Assembly: GCA_015680685.1 (NCBI GenBank)
Contig: MNCI01010436.1
Location: forward strand, 31,916 to 95,915
Length of the DNA stretch: 64,000 nucleotides
Direction: 5' to 3'
Source: Gnetum montanum
Taxonomy: Eukaryota > Streptophyta > Gnetopsida > Gnetales > Gnetaceae
The notes beneath the pieces are model-generated. The model was not told the DNA's origin, did not search any database, and saw only the letters and a list, made by a program, of their open reading frames with translations. Shown here piece by piece: positions 1 to 11,649 of the stretch. The translations under genes and the position numbers were made by a program. The stretch's first letter is position 1, and every line of letters starts with the position of its first letter.

Positions 1-2029
1 TGTTTTGTACAAGCTACAATGCTTTATGTATGTGTAGCATGAAGCCAGGTCTTGATCAAGAAACCATGGAAGAAAATTGAAAAACTTCGAAACCAGTTTT
101 TGTTGGATGAATTCATGGTGAAAACTAAAGTCCCATATGCAATACGTTTTTTAGAAGTTAATTTGTTGTCATTGGAAGCAGAATTGATGTATCAGTTCTG
201 AACACTCTACTTAAATAACAACAATAATAATAAGATCTTAGGAGAGATTATCTGAAAATATCAACAAGGGTGGTTCCATGAAGGACAATTGTGGCTACAA
301 AACTAGGGTATTCATAATATGGTTGTAATAATAAATTCAAAACAAATTTGAAAACCTGTTACAGAAAAAGTTTCAGAAAGATGGCAAAATGAGGCACAAA
401 AGAAAAAAAAACCTTCAGTTTTACTGGCAAAACATTAGAGGTGGTAGAGATAATGTAGCAAATTATCTACATGCAACAATTCCAAAATCCATGAGAGTAT
501 TAATTAGCAAAGTAAGAATAGGATAACACCACCTCCAAGTTGAAACTAGAAGATGAAAAGAGCAGCCTGAAGATAGAATATGTTGAGTGTGCTTACTACT
601 ATTATTAGAATGTTGAAGAACAGATTTCTTCTATAGAAATGGCAAATCTCTAGTCCATCTTTATTTGAGCTATTCATGCTATCAATATTACCTCTATGGA
701 ATCATATACAAGGTGTGTTCAAGTTACATTACTATTGAACACATTTGTTGTACTCAGCACTTATTGCTACTAATGTCTTTTGCACAAGTTCATTTATCTG
801 ATAGATCCTTTTGGGTCTATACATATGTACTAAAACTTCAGTTTCAGTTTCATAAATGTTAGTTAACACCTTTGGATTGATTGGACGTTCATTTTTAGTT
901 GCGTGGAAATCTTTTGTGAATCTGCCTGTTTAAGGAGACAAGCCCTAAATTGTCAATATGGATGGTCAAGTGTGGGGGTTATGTTGGCACAAATTCTGAG
1001 TGTGATTCGATCCACTGCATCCTTATCATAAGGCAAAATTTGCCAATTTAATGTACATTGTGTTCATTTATGTTTATTGAAACTATGCTGCTTTACTTTT
1101 CAATCTCTATTCCTTATCTTGTACTGATCAATTGATGTCTAATGCTAATAACTGTATGCTTCTTATATTTCAATCTACCACAGCAATTTGGAGAAATCTT
1201 TTGGAATACGGGATCTGGTTCTACTCCATATGCTTTCTATAAATACATTATAAAAGGCTTAGAAGGCAGGTTCAAAGTAAACACCTAACAAAAACAGGTG
1301 CTTCTAGCATCTCTTGATAAGCAACACCATGTAAAAAGTGATAGCTTAGTTTGAGAAAATAGTAAAATAGTTACAATAAAACTCGATTTTCTCTCAATTA
1401 TTGTTCACAACGTTTTTATTTCAGAACCTGTAATATAAACTTGGAAAATTTCAAGGAAATCTTAATGGTAGATAGGAAAAACGGACACACATTTTGGGCA
1501 ATTTTATAGATAAACATCAAGCAAAAACATATTTTGCAATTGTCAAAAGCGCAGTGACATTTTTGGTGATAAATTTATTAAACAGTCAGATATAAGGAAC
1601 AAAAATGCTGAAAGTAAAGTAGAGAAAGGCAACAGCCATTTGACAATACATGGGTTGGAACTTGCAACATGGAAGTCAGAGGTTCAATCTTAGGGAGTTA
1701 AACTGATGTACACAGGCATGCACAAAAGATAATGGCTGAAACTGAACTTGATGAGAAAATCTCTAAAGTCTACGTCTAAGATATAACAAAAACAGTTCAG
1801 GACAATCTTCCAAATTTAATCCTGGCTTAATTCTTAATTAACGAAATGGCAAATTTAAAAAAATATCTACTATATGGAAATATCTAAAATAAAGACAGAA
1901 AATTGCATATCAACAATTTTCTAAGCAATATGCCACCTTCTAAACAAACATACTAATAATTTACCCTATAGTGCCACACCCTATGTACACAACATAATGA
2001 GGCAATTAGAACATTCCAGTCTCACTTAC
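1..2029. other. Probable UMP1 second intron or flank; no gene recognised
   Basis: Exon 2 of the leftward UMP1 gene ends with a good donor at 2029, so at least the right part of this stretch should be its intron. I looked on the minus strand for the conserved C-terminal UMP1 exon (motifs such as SSMLGLE and FEDYL) and did not find it, so the intron probably runs past position 1. A short open stretch on the plus strand at about 359-523 has no family I recognise. At 1652-1667 a sequence resembling a pol III box B (GGTTCAATC) occurs without a convincing box A. Otherwise the stretch is AT-rich and unassigned. Confidence 0.5.
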
Positions 2030-3143
2030 CTGGACAGAATTTGTCGTTCAATATCCAACTTCATTGGAAATGCTGAGCCATATGTAGTTTCCAGTACTTT
2101 GTGTTTTGCTTGATTCCACTGCTTATGCGCCTGAATTTAAGATGTGTCAGCATATCAGCAAAGCATGGAACGAATGAATTCATTTGAATGATAGCACACA
2201 GAAATAGAATTTAAAAAATAAATACTACAATTCACAAAAATGACAATGACCATTCTCTAACACAAAATTTATTCCACAAAATAGATGAAAATGAAACTCA
2301 AGGCAAAATTCTTAGTTTCATATGGTACAATTTTAAGCATCCAGTCGATTACGAAAGACATTGAATTAGATAAAATGTTCTATTTGATTGCCCTCACTAA
2401 TATGTAAACAACTGCCCTTCTTTTGGAGCTTGCAGATGGACCATCTGGGCAATCTTGATTCATTACAGCCAACAAAAACAAAAAAATAAAAAACTCAAGT
2501 TAAGAATATACAAGCATAAACAATAGACATTTTCCATTTCCATAAACTTTGCAACACAAGTATTATAATTTTGAAGTATTGTATATAAAGAAAAACGGGA
2601 AGAAAAAACTTAACAGAACTGGCATTTGATTCATAACTTGAAGAATCCAGGAAAGGTCTCTTTGCCAGAAGTCTTATTCAAGATTTTTCTCAACTATGCA
2701 CTAAACAGGAACGAGAAAGCTACAGGTGAGACGTCAACATTGGGCTACAGGGGCGGGGTAGGGTTAGCAGAGGCATTAAAAGTCGTGACAACTACACGTC
2801 TTATATTTGACATTGTTGTGAATAAAAAAAATGCACTTGGCTTTTGCAATATAGCTTTAATTTAGACAATTTCGCTTCGACTTCAACATAAATTAGGGTT
2901 CGGGGCCAGTTAAATTATGCAGTTTCAGATGCCCATTGTTATTTGTCACCGTACACCAATAGTATAAAAATACATGCCACAACCATACACACATGGAAAA
3001 CATACATTTTCTTGGATAATCTTAACAGGGTGTGATATGATGACGTCACTCTTCACTCCGGCAAGGCCAAATCGCAGAGCATCAGGGACGGCCCCTGCTT
3101 GGTGAGCAATACTCGGATCTGCTGCTACCGCCTCCGAATCCAT
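2030..3143 (-). CDS. UMP1: UMP1-type proteasome maturation factor, 5' two exons (partial)
   Basis: UMP1/POMP is a small chaperone that binds half-proteasomes during 20S core assembly and is degraded as the first substrate. Exon 1 is 3143-3006 (46 codons, starting MDSEAVAADP) and carries the family signature DALRFGLAGVKSD followed by HP. The intron 3005-2131 (875 bp) has donor GTATGT and acceptor CAG. Exon 2 is 2130-2030 (101 bp) and encodes ETTYGSAFPMKLDIERQIL, the conserved middle of plant UMP1, then donor GTAAGT. The phases agree: exon 1 ends in phase 0, and exon 2 leaves two bases of an Arg codon. About 80 of the usual roughly 140 residues are present. The remaining exon(s), carrying the conserved C-terminus, are not visible and should lie left of the window. 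No stop or frameshift is seen. It is head-to-head with DIM1. Confidence 0.85.
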
Positions 3144-3284
3144 TTCTTGCTCAATCTTTTCTCTCTGTATCTGAATCTGAAACGCAAGAGTTGCCGATCT
3201 CTATCTATCTCTTTTCCTGAACCTGGAATCCAAACCTTGCCAGTGTGGACGACACGGACGAGTAAACTTTTCGAAATTCCTGTG

Positions 3285-3292
3285 TATATATA
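3285..3292 (-). promoter_or_regulatory. Candidate TATA box for UMP1
   Basis: TATATATA lies about 140 bp upstream of the UMP1 start codon on the minus strand, within an otherwise mixed-composition leader. The position fits a TATA box plus a short 5' UTR. No transcript evidence is available. Confidence 0.35.
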
Positions 3293-3814
3293 CATAGTCG
3301 ATGCGTGCGCACGAAGCATGATTGCTTTAAAATTAAATAAAATTATTTATAAAGAAATTCTTGAAGAACTTTTGCTTTGTTTTAAATTTATTTTTAAAAT
3401 GGATTATTTTTATTTTTATTTAATGAGCGGGCAGTGTGGTGGAAATTCGTAATTGCAAAATTGTGGCCTAATGGAGAGAGACACGTTAAATCTCAAATCA
3501 TGCGCATCCGTTCATGGACACTCTAAATCAGAAGACATCAAATAACGCAAAAATTGCTTAGCATTACTTTGCATTCTCTTCGATGTTTTTTTTTTCGGAA
3601 ATATGAGCAAAACCTTCACCTCTGTGGTTATGTTTAGCAATCCTAATTTATTTTTTCGGAATTGCTTTTTTCTTTTTTCTTTTTTATGTCATATGTTTAA
3701 TTGCTTTTCTCTTTTTTATTTTTTTGTCATATGGTTATGTCACCATATGGAAGTTTTGATTAATGTAATTTTTCACAAAAAAAAAATTTCTAATTTTTTA
3801 ACAAAAATTTTCTT

Positions 3815-4115
3815 TTAATTTTTTCCTCTTGTTAAAGTAACATCATTCAACCATAGCTGATGTTTAAGTTAAATTTCTAATTGTTTCTTATTAATTTATA
3901 ATTTTTTAAAAAGAAGACTTTAATAGGAAGTGAAAATCAAATTGGGCACTTCTAAATGATGCTAATGTCTCATCTTTTCTTACTCATAGGGAAGGTTTTT
4001 CAAGATTGATTGTGAGGATGAAAACCTAAAAAGAAATCCTTTTTTTTTGTTGATTTGGAGTTAATCCTTTACGGTGGTCTTTTACTTTTGTACTCAAATT
4101 TTACTTTTAATATCC
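3815..4115 (+). mobile_element. 5'-truncated LINE tail (3' UTR only)
   Basis: This stretch aligns by eye with the 3' end of the LINE at 14210-14500. Shared blocks include ACATCATTCAAC, then AGTGAAAA followed by GCACTTCTAAAT, then TTTTTCAAGA and GATGAAAA(C/T)CTAAAAA, ending TTTTTAATAT. It has no coding part. It sits between the two housekeeping genes and is one of three copies of this tail in the window. Confidence 0.7.
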
Positions 4116-4396
4116 ATATATATCTTCCTTACTATCACTCCAAGTGACAATCCCTACAAAATAAAATTTACTCTTTTTTTCCCAAACTTTGTAACGAATT
4201 TCACCTTCTTACAAAATAAATCATATCCCAAAAGGTAACATAAAATAAGGTTTTTTTAACATCAAAATACTAAAACATAAGGTGTTTTGTCTTTTTATGT
4301 TATTGTATTCGCAATCGTTTCAATGCTACAATTTTTCTTTCCTGAAAGAACATTGCAGTATTATTTCCTAACACACATTGTTTCAGCTCTAGCGAA

Positions 4397-4416
4397 AAAC
4401 CCTTCACAAAACCCTT
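4397..4416 (+). promoter_or_regulatory. Two telo-box-like motifs upstream of DIM1
   Basis: AAACCCTT occurs at 4397-4404 and again at 4409-4416. Telo-box-like AAACCCTA motifs are common in promoters of plant ribosome-biogenesis and translation genes, which suits DIM1. The last base differs from the strict consensus, so this is suggestive only. Confidence 0.35.
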
Positions 4417-4689
4417 GCCTCGCCGCTCTCTGGCTCGCCTGCTGTGTCTTCTGTAAGCTGTACCTATCAACGCTTGACTGCATTGTATCCGAAATCTGGA
4501 CATCATCATCGGTATTCCCAAGACCGTTTTGATCACCATTTCTGCTGCGGTTTTTCAGTGCAGATTTTCGTTGTCCAGGTACGCTACAGAGATCGTGATT
4601 TCAACTTCGTTTGCCATACAAGAGCCTAAACAGAATTCGTTTCTGTTCTGGATACCGCAAAAAATAACAATTACATTCCCTGAATTTGA

Positions 4690-6094
<1,405 letters not shown>

Positions 6095-7740
6095 AACTAC
6101 TAACGTTCTTCCCACTGTATGCCGTCCTGAATATAGTAGCTAGAGTAATTTGTTTGCTTAACTTGGAATGCAATTTTGTAGTTTTTTAAAGTATTATTTA
6201 AAATATAATTGTTTTTCGTGGGCACCTGGTAGTTGGTAACGACTATGGAAGTCGAGTTCTCTTATATGTCCTGATTCCACGGTTTCTGCGAGTTTGTACA
6301 CCACATTTACAACATCTTCAGTTTCCAAAACGACAAATACAAAATGGATTCAGGTACTTGTGGTCATTTTTCAGGTTCCAGTTGCATAAAGAATTCAGTT
6401 GTTTCAAATGTACCTTTTCCTCTCCTCTCAGACGAAGAGCAGTAATGTGCCGGGATAATCTTTGTAGAACCATTTGTCCTCATTATGTACGAAACATTGA
6501 ACGATAATTTTATCTTCTAGTTAACTCTACGGTATTTTGTTGTTGGCCACAAACTTGAAGGTTGTTCCTTCTGTGCAGTTTCATTTCTTGAAATATCTCT
6601 TTTTCTGGCATAAGCTATTTTGTGGGCCACACAGATAAGCCTAAATTTTATTGAAAGTTTATAAAATTTTCAAGTTTTTCTAATTTGAAAATTTTTGTGG
6701 TAAAATCTAATCTCTATGTGAACTGCTCAGGCATTATTGGATTGTTGGTATTAAAGGTTCACGTATGTTTACCAGCAATCAATGAATTAAAGCTATATGA
6801 TTGAAATGTTCAGGTAATGTGTGACAGGGCATGATTAAGTGCCCAAGTGTTTTTAGGACTTGTTGTTTGTTGAATCTGTAAGGGACCATGACTTGAAGTG
6901 ATGGTAAGGTGTTTGTTTCTCAAGTTGGAAGATTTAGGTTTGAACTTTTGTGCAGCCACTTGAAAGAGGTTAGGTTTTTTGATCATCCACTGATCTTTCC
7001 AAGACCCTGCCTTGGCAGGATCAGCATTAAGCCTCTAGGCAATAATGCTTGTTGAATGTGGGGTTTTAGGGCCAAAAAACTAAAACTGAAAAAAAAAACA
7101 AAAAACAAAAAAAGCTTGGAATTGCATGACATTGTATCTTATTTATGGCTACAATTGTTCTAGTCAAATATAGATATTGTTGAGTTCTGTGATAAGCATT
7201 TGTATTTTTCATCAAAGATTATATAATTGTGTGGTAATTCTGATTAGCACAACCTTTAATACCTGTTGCTGCTGATGCTGTGTATTGATATTTATTTGGT
7301 GGGTCAATCGATAAGTGTTCTTTCTTTAAAACGTCATCACATATAATTATCTATTCAAATTGTACTACAGAAATAAAACTGACTTTTGGATCTAACGAGA
7401 AAATTGCTTTCTGAATTTAATGTATTTCTCATGAAATTGTAAACAAGGGTATGAACAATGGAGTTCTAAATTTAATGGTATTGGTTTTTCGGGCAATTTT
7501 AGCAAACAACTTGAAAGATTTGTGGCTATATGCTATACGGTTTTAAAATTAAATTTCATTGATATGTTGCATGTTATTTCCCCCCTGGTAGTTTTGTTTG
7601 TGTGTGCAGGTGATGTCATGAAAGCAGGAACAACTGGAATGTTGTGCAATGTAAAAATTGACATGATCAAAGGCTCTGGAATTTCATCATCATACTAGCT
7701 TTGTCTCAATAAAGGGAGTTGGGTACTTGAGGTTTTTTTT
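6095..7740. other. DIM1 3' flank with candidate SINE and an orphan exon-like segment
   Basis: There is no canonical AATAAA close behind the DIM1 stop. The flank holds a candidate SINE (6880-7113). At 7590-7700 a pyrimidine-rich stretch ending GTGTGTGCAG precedes about 29 open codons (GDVMKAGTTGMLCNVKIDM and onwards) closed by TAG at 7696-7698, with CAATAAA just after. I do not recognise the peptide. It could be a terminal exon of an unseen transcript, a gene fragment or chance. Confidence 0.45.
6880..7113 (+). mobile_element. Possible tRNA-derived SINE
   Basis: A box A-like TGGTAAGGTG at about 6902 and a box B-like GGTTTGAACTT at 6937-6947 are spaced as in pol III promoters. They are followed by about 140 bp of body and an A-rich tail at 7088-7113. 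Clear target duplications were not found and the box A match is loose, so a non-SINE origin is possible. Confidence 0.35.
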
Positions 7741-8035
7741 GTCATCTGCCTTTGTTAGATCTTTGTTTATTTGCAATTTTTTCAAATCATCTTCAATTGT
7801 TTTTTCCCATGTCTTTTTGGCCTTTTTTTAGTAACTTTTTAGCAACCTTTTCATTGTCTAATCTTTTTCGCACATGCTGAAACTTATTTGAAATAGAAGC
7901 TACTGCAAGTCTAGATTATGTATTGGCAACATTTAACATTTGTCTAAGCATTTGCATTTCTGCCACATTGATCCATTGTTCATGCCTCTTTTGTATTGCC
8001 CAACATTCAGTACCATAAAAGATAGCAGATATCAA
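7741..8035 (-). pseudogene. RTE-clade LINE reverse transcriptase, C-terminal fragment
   Basis: Read on the minus strand, it encodes FYGTECWAIQKRHEQ then AEMQMLRQML, and after a frameshift KKTWEKTIEDDLKKL. These are the conserved tail motifs of RTE-type non-LTR retrotransposon polyproteins (YG-ECW, VAEMRMLRWM, KKTWxExIxxDL). One stop follows the first block and one frameshift separates the second. No RT catalytic motifs are present, so this is a 3' fragment of a dead copy. It overlaps nothing else. Confidence 0.8.
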
Positions 8036-8049
8036 AGATTCTATGGGAC

Positions 8050-8345
8050 ATGTAGTTGACAAATGCCTCTTTTGTACTACCTAGTAATTGGCTGTATGGG
8101 ACTTGTAGTTGATAAATGGGGTAGAATCAAGCTAGCTTTTCATTCATAGCTATTTAGTTGATAAATGGGATAGAATCAAGCTAGCTTTTCATAGTTATCT
8201 TTATCATGTGTTAGCAATGTCATCACATATCAGCAATGTGGAACATAACTTTGACAAATGCCTTGTTTGTATTGTCAAATGACGAGTTGTAGGGGGCTTG
8301 ATAAATGGGATATAATCAAGTCTACTTTTCATAACTATTTTCAAA
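8050..8345 (+). repeat. Degenerate tandem repeats downstream of the RTE fragment
   Basis: The block TTGATAAATGGG(A/G)TA then AATCAAG(C)T and CTTTTCAT occurs at about 8108-8147, 8157-8193 and 8297-8331. A second block, ACAAATGCCT(C/T)(T/G)TTTGTA, occurs at about 8059 and 8254, so a roughly 190-bp unit seems to have been duplicated and then partly re-duplicated. It has no coding content. Confidence 0.6.
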
Positions 8346-10346
8346 TAACCAATTGTATTGGACTTGCAATTGATAACTTTTTTGTTGTTGTCATTTAAAG
8401 CATTTAGGAGAGAAGCTATGAGTTGTATTTTTAAGAAGATAACTCAAAGGTTACAACTTCTACTTTAAAAAATAACATTTTAAATTTTTGTTAGTAAATC
8501 TATTTGTTTTCTTTTTATTCAACACGATTTTTGGAATTTGACCACCTTAGTTCACCATTTTTTATTGAAAGAGTTCTTAGATTTCCTTGATAGATTGATG
8601 ATTTGGAGATTCCAGTAGGTAGTGTGTCTCTACAACCATTATTAATTCAATATATTACATAATTTTCTATTCTTTCACCAACACAACATAGAATGCTATT
8701 ACATAATGATCTTGTTTCTCACTTCATTTACACCTTTAAACATTAATTTCAATATATTTAAAATTTCACTTTGATAGATGCAAAGTGGACTATTGGTACT
8801 ATTACTCTAGACACTTGTAGTTTCTCTCTCTTATAGGTAATTTCAATATTGCCTATAACCTTTTCCACATCTTTGCCAATACCTTGAGGCTAGTAAGACA
8901 TTTTTGAGACATCTAGGCTCAATGTCATCTATGATGAAAATGCACACATGCATAGTTAATGGTAACTTTATCATGCATGTTAGATATGATGGCAACATCT
9001 CACATATGATTTTGAAACAACTTTTTTTAAACAAATAAGACTATTGGCACATTAACATTATGCTTTTTAAACAAAAAATATTACTAAGACATTAAAATCA
9101 AACTTTTTTAGGAGGACAAATGATTAAAATCTACAAATTTGTTATCGAAATGAAATCCCTAGAGTTAACATCAAAGCTTTTTAATAGTTTTTTTAAAAAG
9201 CAACATGATGCTTGATGATTGATTTAAGTATTGTCCCATTATAGTTAAGTATTGTGCCATTGTAGTTGGGATTGAATGAAATGGACTAAGAAAAACTACC
9301 TATCAAAATTTAAGGGAAAGTGGTCATGCATGAATCAATTTTGGTAGTTGATTAGTTGTTTGGTGATGAGGTATTTGATTTCAAGTAGTGGCTTTTTCAC
9401 CCTTAGTTTTTTTAATAGCTTCCATATATGATTCTATATATATTGTTATAGCTCATAATCATTTCACAATGTTGATGGTAAAAACGCCTTGGTAATAAAA
9501 GTATAACTCAAACATTAACTAGTAACAAAGTTTATGAAACCTTAAATTATTGGATATAAAATGAATATATTTTTAGTATATGAGTTTATTGTATATTTAT
9601 GAAAAGTTATCAAAATGTTACATTTCACTCAAAAGGTTATTTTATAAATTATCCATCAACATTAAAGGGCAAAGTTATAAATTGTTAGCTGTTAAAAACA
9701 CTACACCCCTTCAAATTAAAGGCCTACTAATAGGTAAGATTTAGAGATTCTTTCAAGAGAAAATTTGAAACATCAAACTTTCTTATATGAACAATTGTGA
9801 TCTTTTTCGAATAGTACTTTAGTTTAACTCTTTTTTCTTTTCTTTTTTTTCTTTTTTTTTCTTTTTCTTGTTTGAAGTAACAACTTGTTTCTTCATTGGA
9901 TGAAATTATGTATAACAGAGCTTGGAATTGAAGAGTACGTTAGCTTTGGTATCATCATTAAATAGATATAAATACATAAAGTATTTCATTATAGATTAAA
10001 TGAGTTTTATAGGTGGTAAATTGCTTAGTAGCAATGATAGATAGTTAGAGGAGATATTTCTAGATGATCAATCAAAGAACTTAGGTGGTAGATCAATGAT
10101 GTACAACTTTCACCTATGAAAGATGTTATACTATATATATCACTTTAATCCCATGTAAAAAATTTATGGTTAATATTAAGTACATTTGTAACTTTGCATA
10201 TGGTGTATGAACAAAGGGGAGATGAACCATGCCAACAAAAATTCAGACAAGTTTTGATGAAAATTCAAGGAAAACTTGTTGATACTAATTATTATTTTTT
10301 GAGCTTGAGAATAGATCTTTCATCAACATCAGATGGGTAAGATGGA
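8346..10346. other. AT-rich stretch, nothing recognised
   Basis: I see no gene, RNA gene or clear repeat family here. A long pyrimidine tract of T and C lies at about 9830-9870. Short open frames such as 8843-9034 (minus) have no recognisable content. Confidence 0.5.
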
Positions 10347-10655
10347 TTTAATATTTACGTGCATTTATTTGATACAAAGGTCAAGGTGTATGTGCATAAT
10401 GAAAAGGCATTACACAGTGCTTATTTGATAGAAACACAAATGGTGTTAGATTTTGAGATGACGAAGAAGGAGGATTAGATTGAGTGTTGTTTATCTATAA
10501 AAATGCAAGAGTTATGCTTAATGTTAATCTATGGCCAGAAGCATGATTGGTTAATGATGCATTTGGAGTCATTAAGAAAATAATTTATAGTCTCTAGTGT
10601 AAACCTCCACAGCTACCATTGGCTGTCATCATGGAGTTTAATGCATGCATTAGGA
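10347..10655 (+). pseudogene. PIF1-like helicase fragment
   Basis: Across frames this encodes FNIYVHLFDTKVKVYVHNEK, then ARVMLNVNLWPEA*LVNDAFG, then KKIIYSL*CKPPQLPLAVIMEF. The order matches the C-terminal part of PIF1-like helicases: the LFxTxxxVxxYN block, the ARVML-NLW-GLVNGAxG block and IIYxxGxxPPxLPxAVxVEF. There are at least two stops, one frameshift and no Walker motifs. The ancestor may be a cellular PIF1 paralogue or the helicase of a Helitron. No Helitron end (CTRR with a hairpin) was located. Confidence 0.7.
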
Positions 10656-11440
10656 TATCATAAGCATTTTTACTATCATGAATGTTTAAACATTTTTTTC
10701 TTATGTATTTTTTCAATTTTGAATATATGAATATTCATCAATTGTTATGCATTTTTTCCTATTTTTAGTCTTTGAACTATCATCAATACCTCATTTGTAT
10801 AAGAGAATAATATGTTGTTACAACTTTCTCTTTTTTGTTGTACATTTTCATGAAAATTTATTGACCTAATTAAAATAATTTGTAACTCATCAACTGCCTT
10901 TAAAAAATTGGGTTAAAACATAACTATAAAAATTAGTTTGTTAAATTCTTATTTTTGAATGATCCGTTTAAGTGACAACTAGCAATCACTAGCTTATTTT
11001 GGCCAAGAAAATCTTCTTCATTGACAAAGTATCTATATCAAATATTTCGTGACCTTTGGACAAAGAACAAGATTTCAAGAATAAAATTTTTATAACTTTT
11101 AGATGAAATTGTGTATCAAATTTTTCATGATCATGGGATGAATAGCAAAATTTTTGTATCAAAATAGATGAAACCAAATTTGCAATGCCTATGAGGGTGT
11201 ATGAAAAAGAACAAATTCAGTAAATAGTATGGTGCTTTATCAAGAATAATATTTATGTATTAATTTTTTCATGGATTAAAATTTTTGTCATGACTTTTAA
11301 TCCCTTTGCCAACTCTAATTGAAAACGTATGTTATTTATGTTAGAAGTAAAAGACATTATTAAATTGATTTGAGCATAGAACTTAAGGTTATCCAAGCTA
11401 GAGGTTTTTATCTTTAGAGATAGTTTTCTCATTCTTTTTA
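10656..11440. other. AT-rich stretch, nothing recognised
   Basis: No gene-like content is recognised. A weak internal similarity between about 11040-11070 and 11110-11130 (CAAATTTTTC-type words) may be an old short duplication. Confidence 0.45.
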
Positions 11441-11575
11441 CAAGAAGCTCTTTAATAAGTGAAAAATCCAGGAGTGCACTTCTAAATAAGGGCAAGGCCT
11501 AATCCCTTTCCTACCCTATAAGGAAGCTTTTTCAAGATTGGTTGTAGGGATAAAAACTTGAAAAGACATCTCCTT
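11441..11575 (+). mobile_element. LINE 3' tail copy, truncated
   Basis: AGTGAAAAATCC, GCACTTCTAAATAAGGGCAA, GGTTGTA-GGATAAAAA and following words match the LINE 3' UTR at 14290-14400. It ends just before a short direct duplication, TTTGCTCAATAAAAAAAA at 11608-11625 and again at 11629-11645. The next LINE coding remnant begins immediately after. Either two insertions lie side by side or one copy has rearranged. Confidence 0.65.
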
Positions 11576-11649
11576 TTGTATTAATCTTCAACAATAACTA
11601 GCTTAGGTTTGCTCAATAAAAAAAAATGTTTGCTCAATAAAAAAAATGT

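Noticed and set aside
359-523. About 55 open codons on the plus strand (WQNIRGGRDN, ATIPKSMRVLIS)
   Set aside because: It looks protein-like but I could not tie it to any family, and no splice-site or start context is convincing.
1640-1700. Box B-like GGTTCAATC suggesting a tRNA or SINE
   Set aside because: No cloverleaf, no acceptable box A and no A-rich tail.
2626-2865. 79-codon plus-strand frame
   Set aside because: It lies in the UMP1 intron, opposite strand, with no recognisable motif.
4300-4539. Minus-strand 79-codon frame upstream of DIM1
   Set aside because: It overlaps the presumed DIM1 promoter and 5' UTR and has no homology I recognise.
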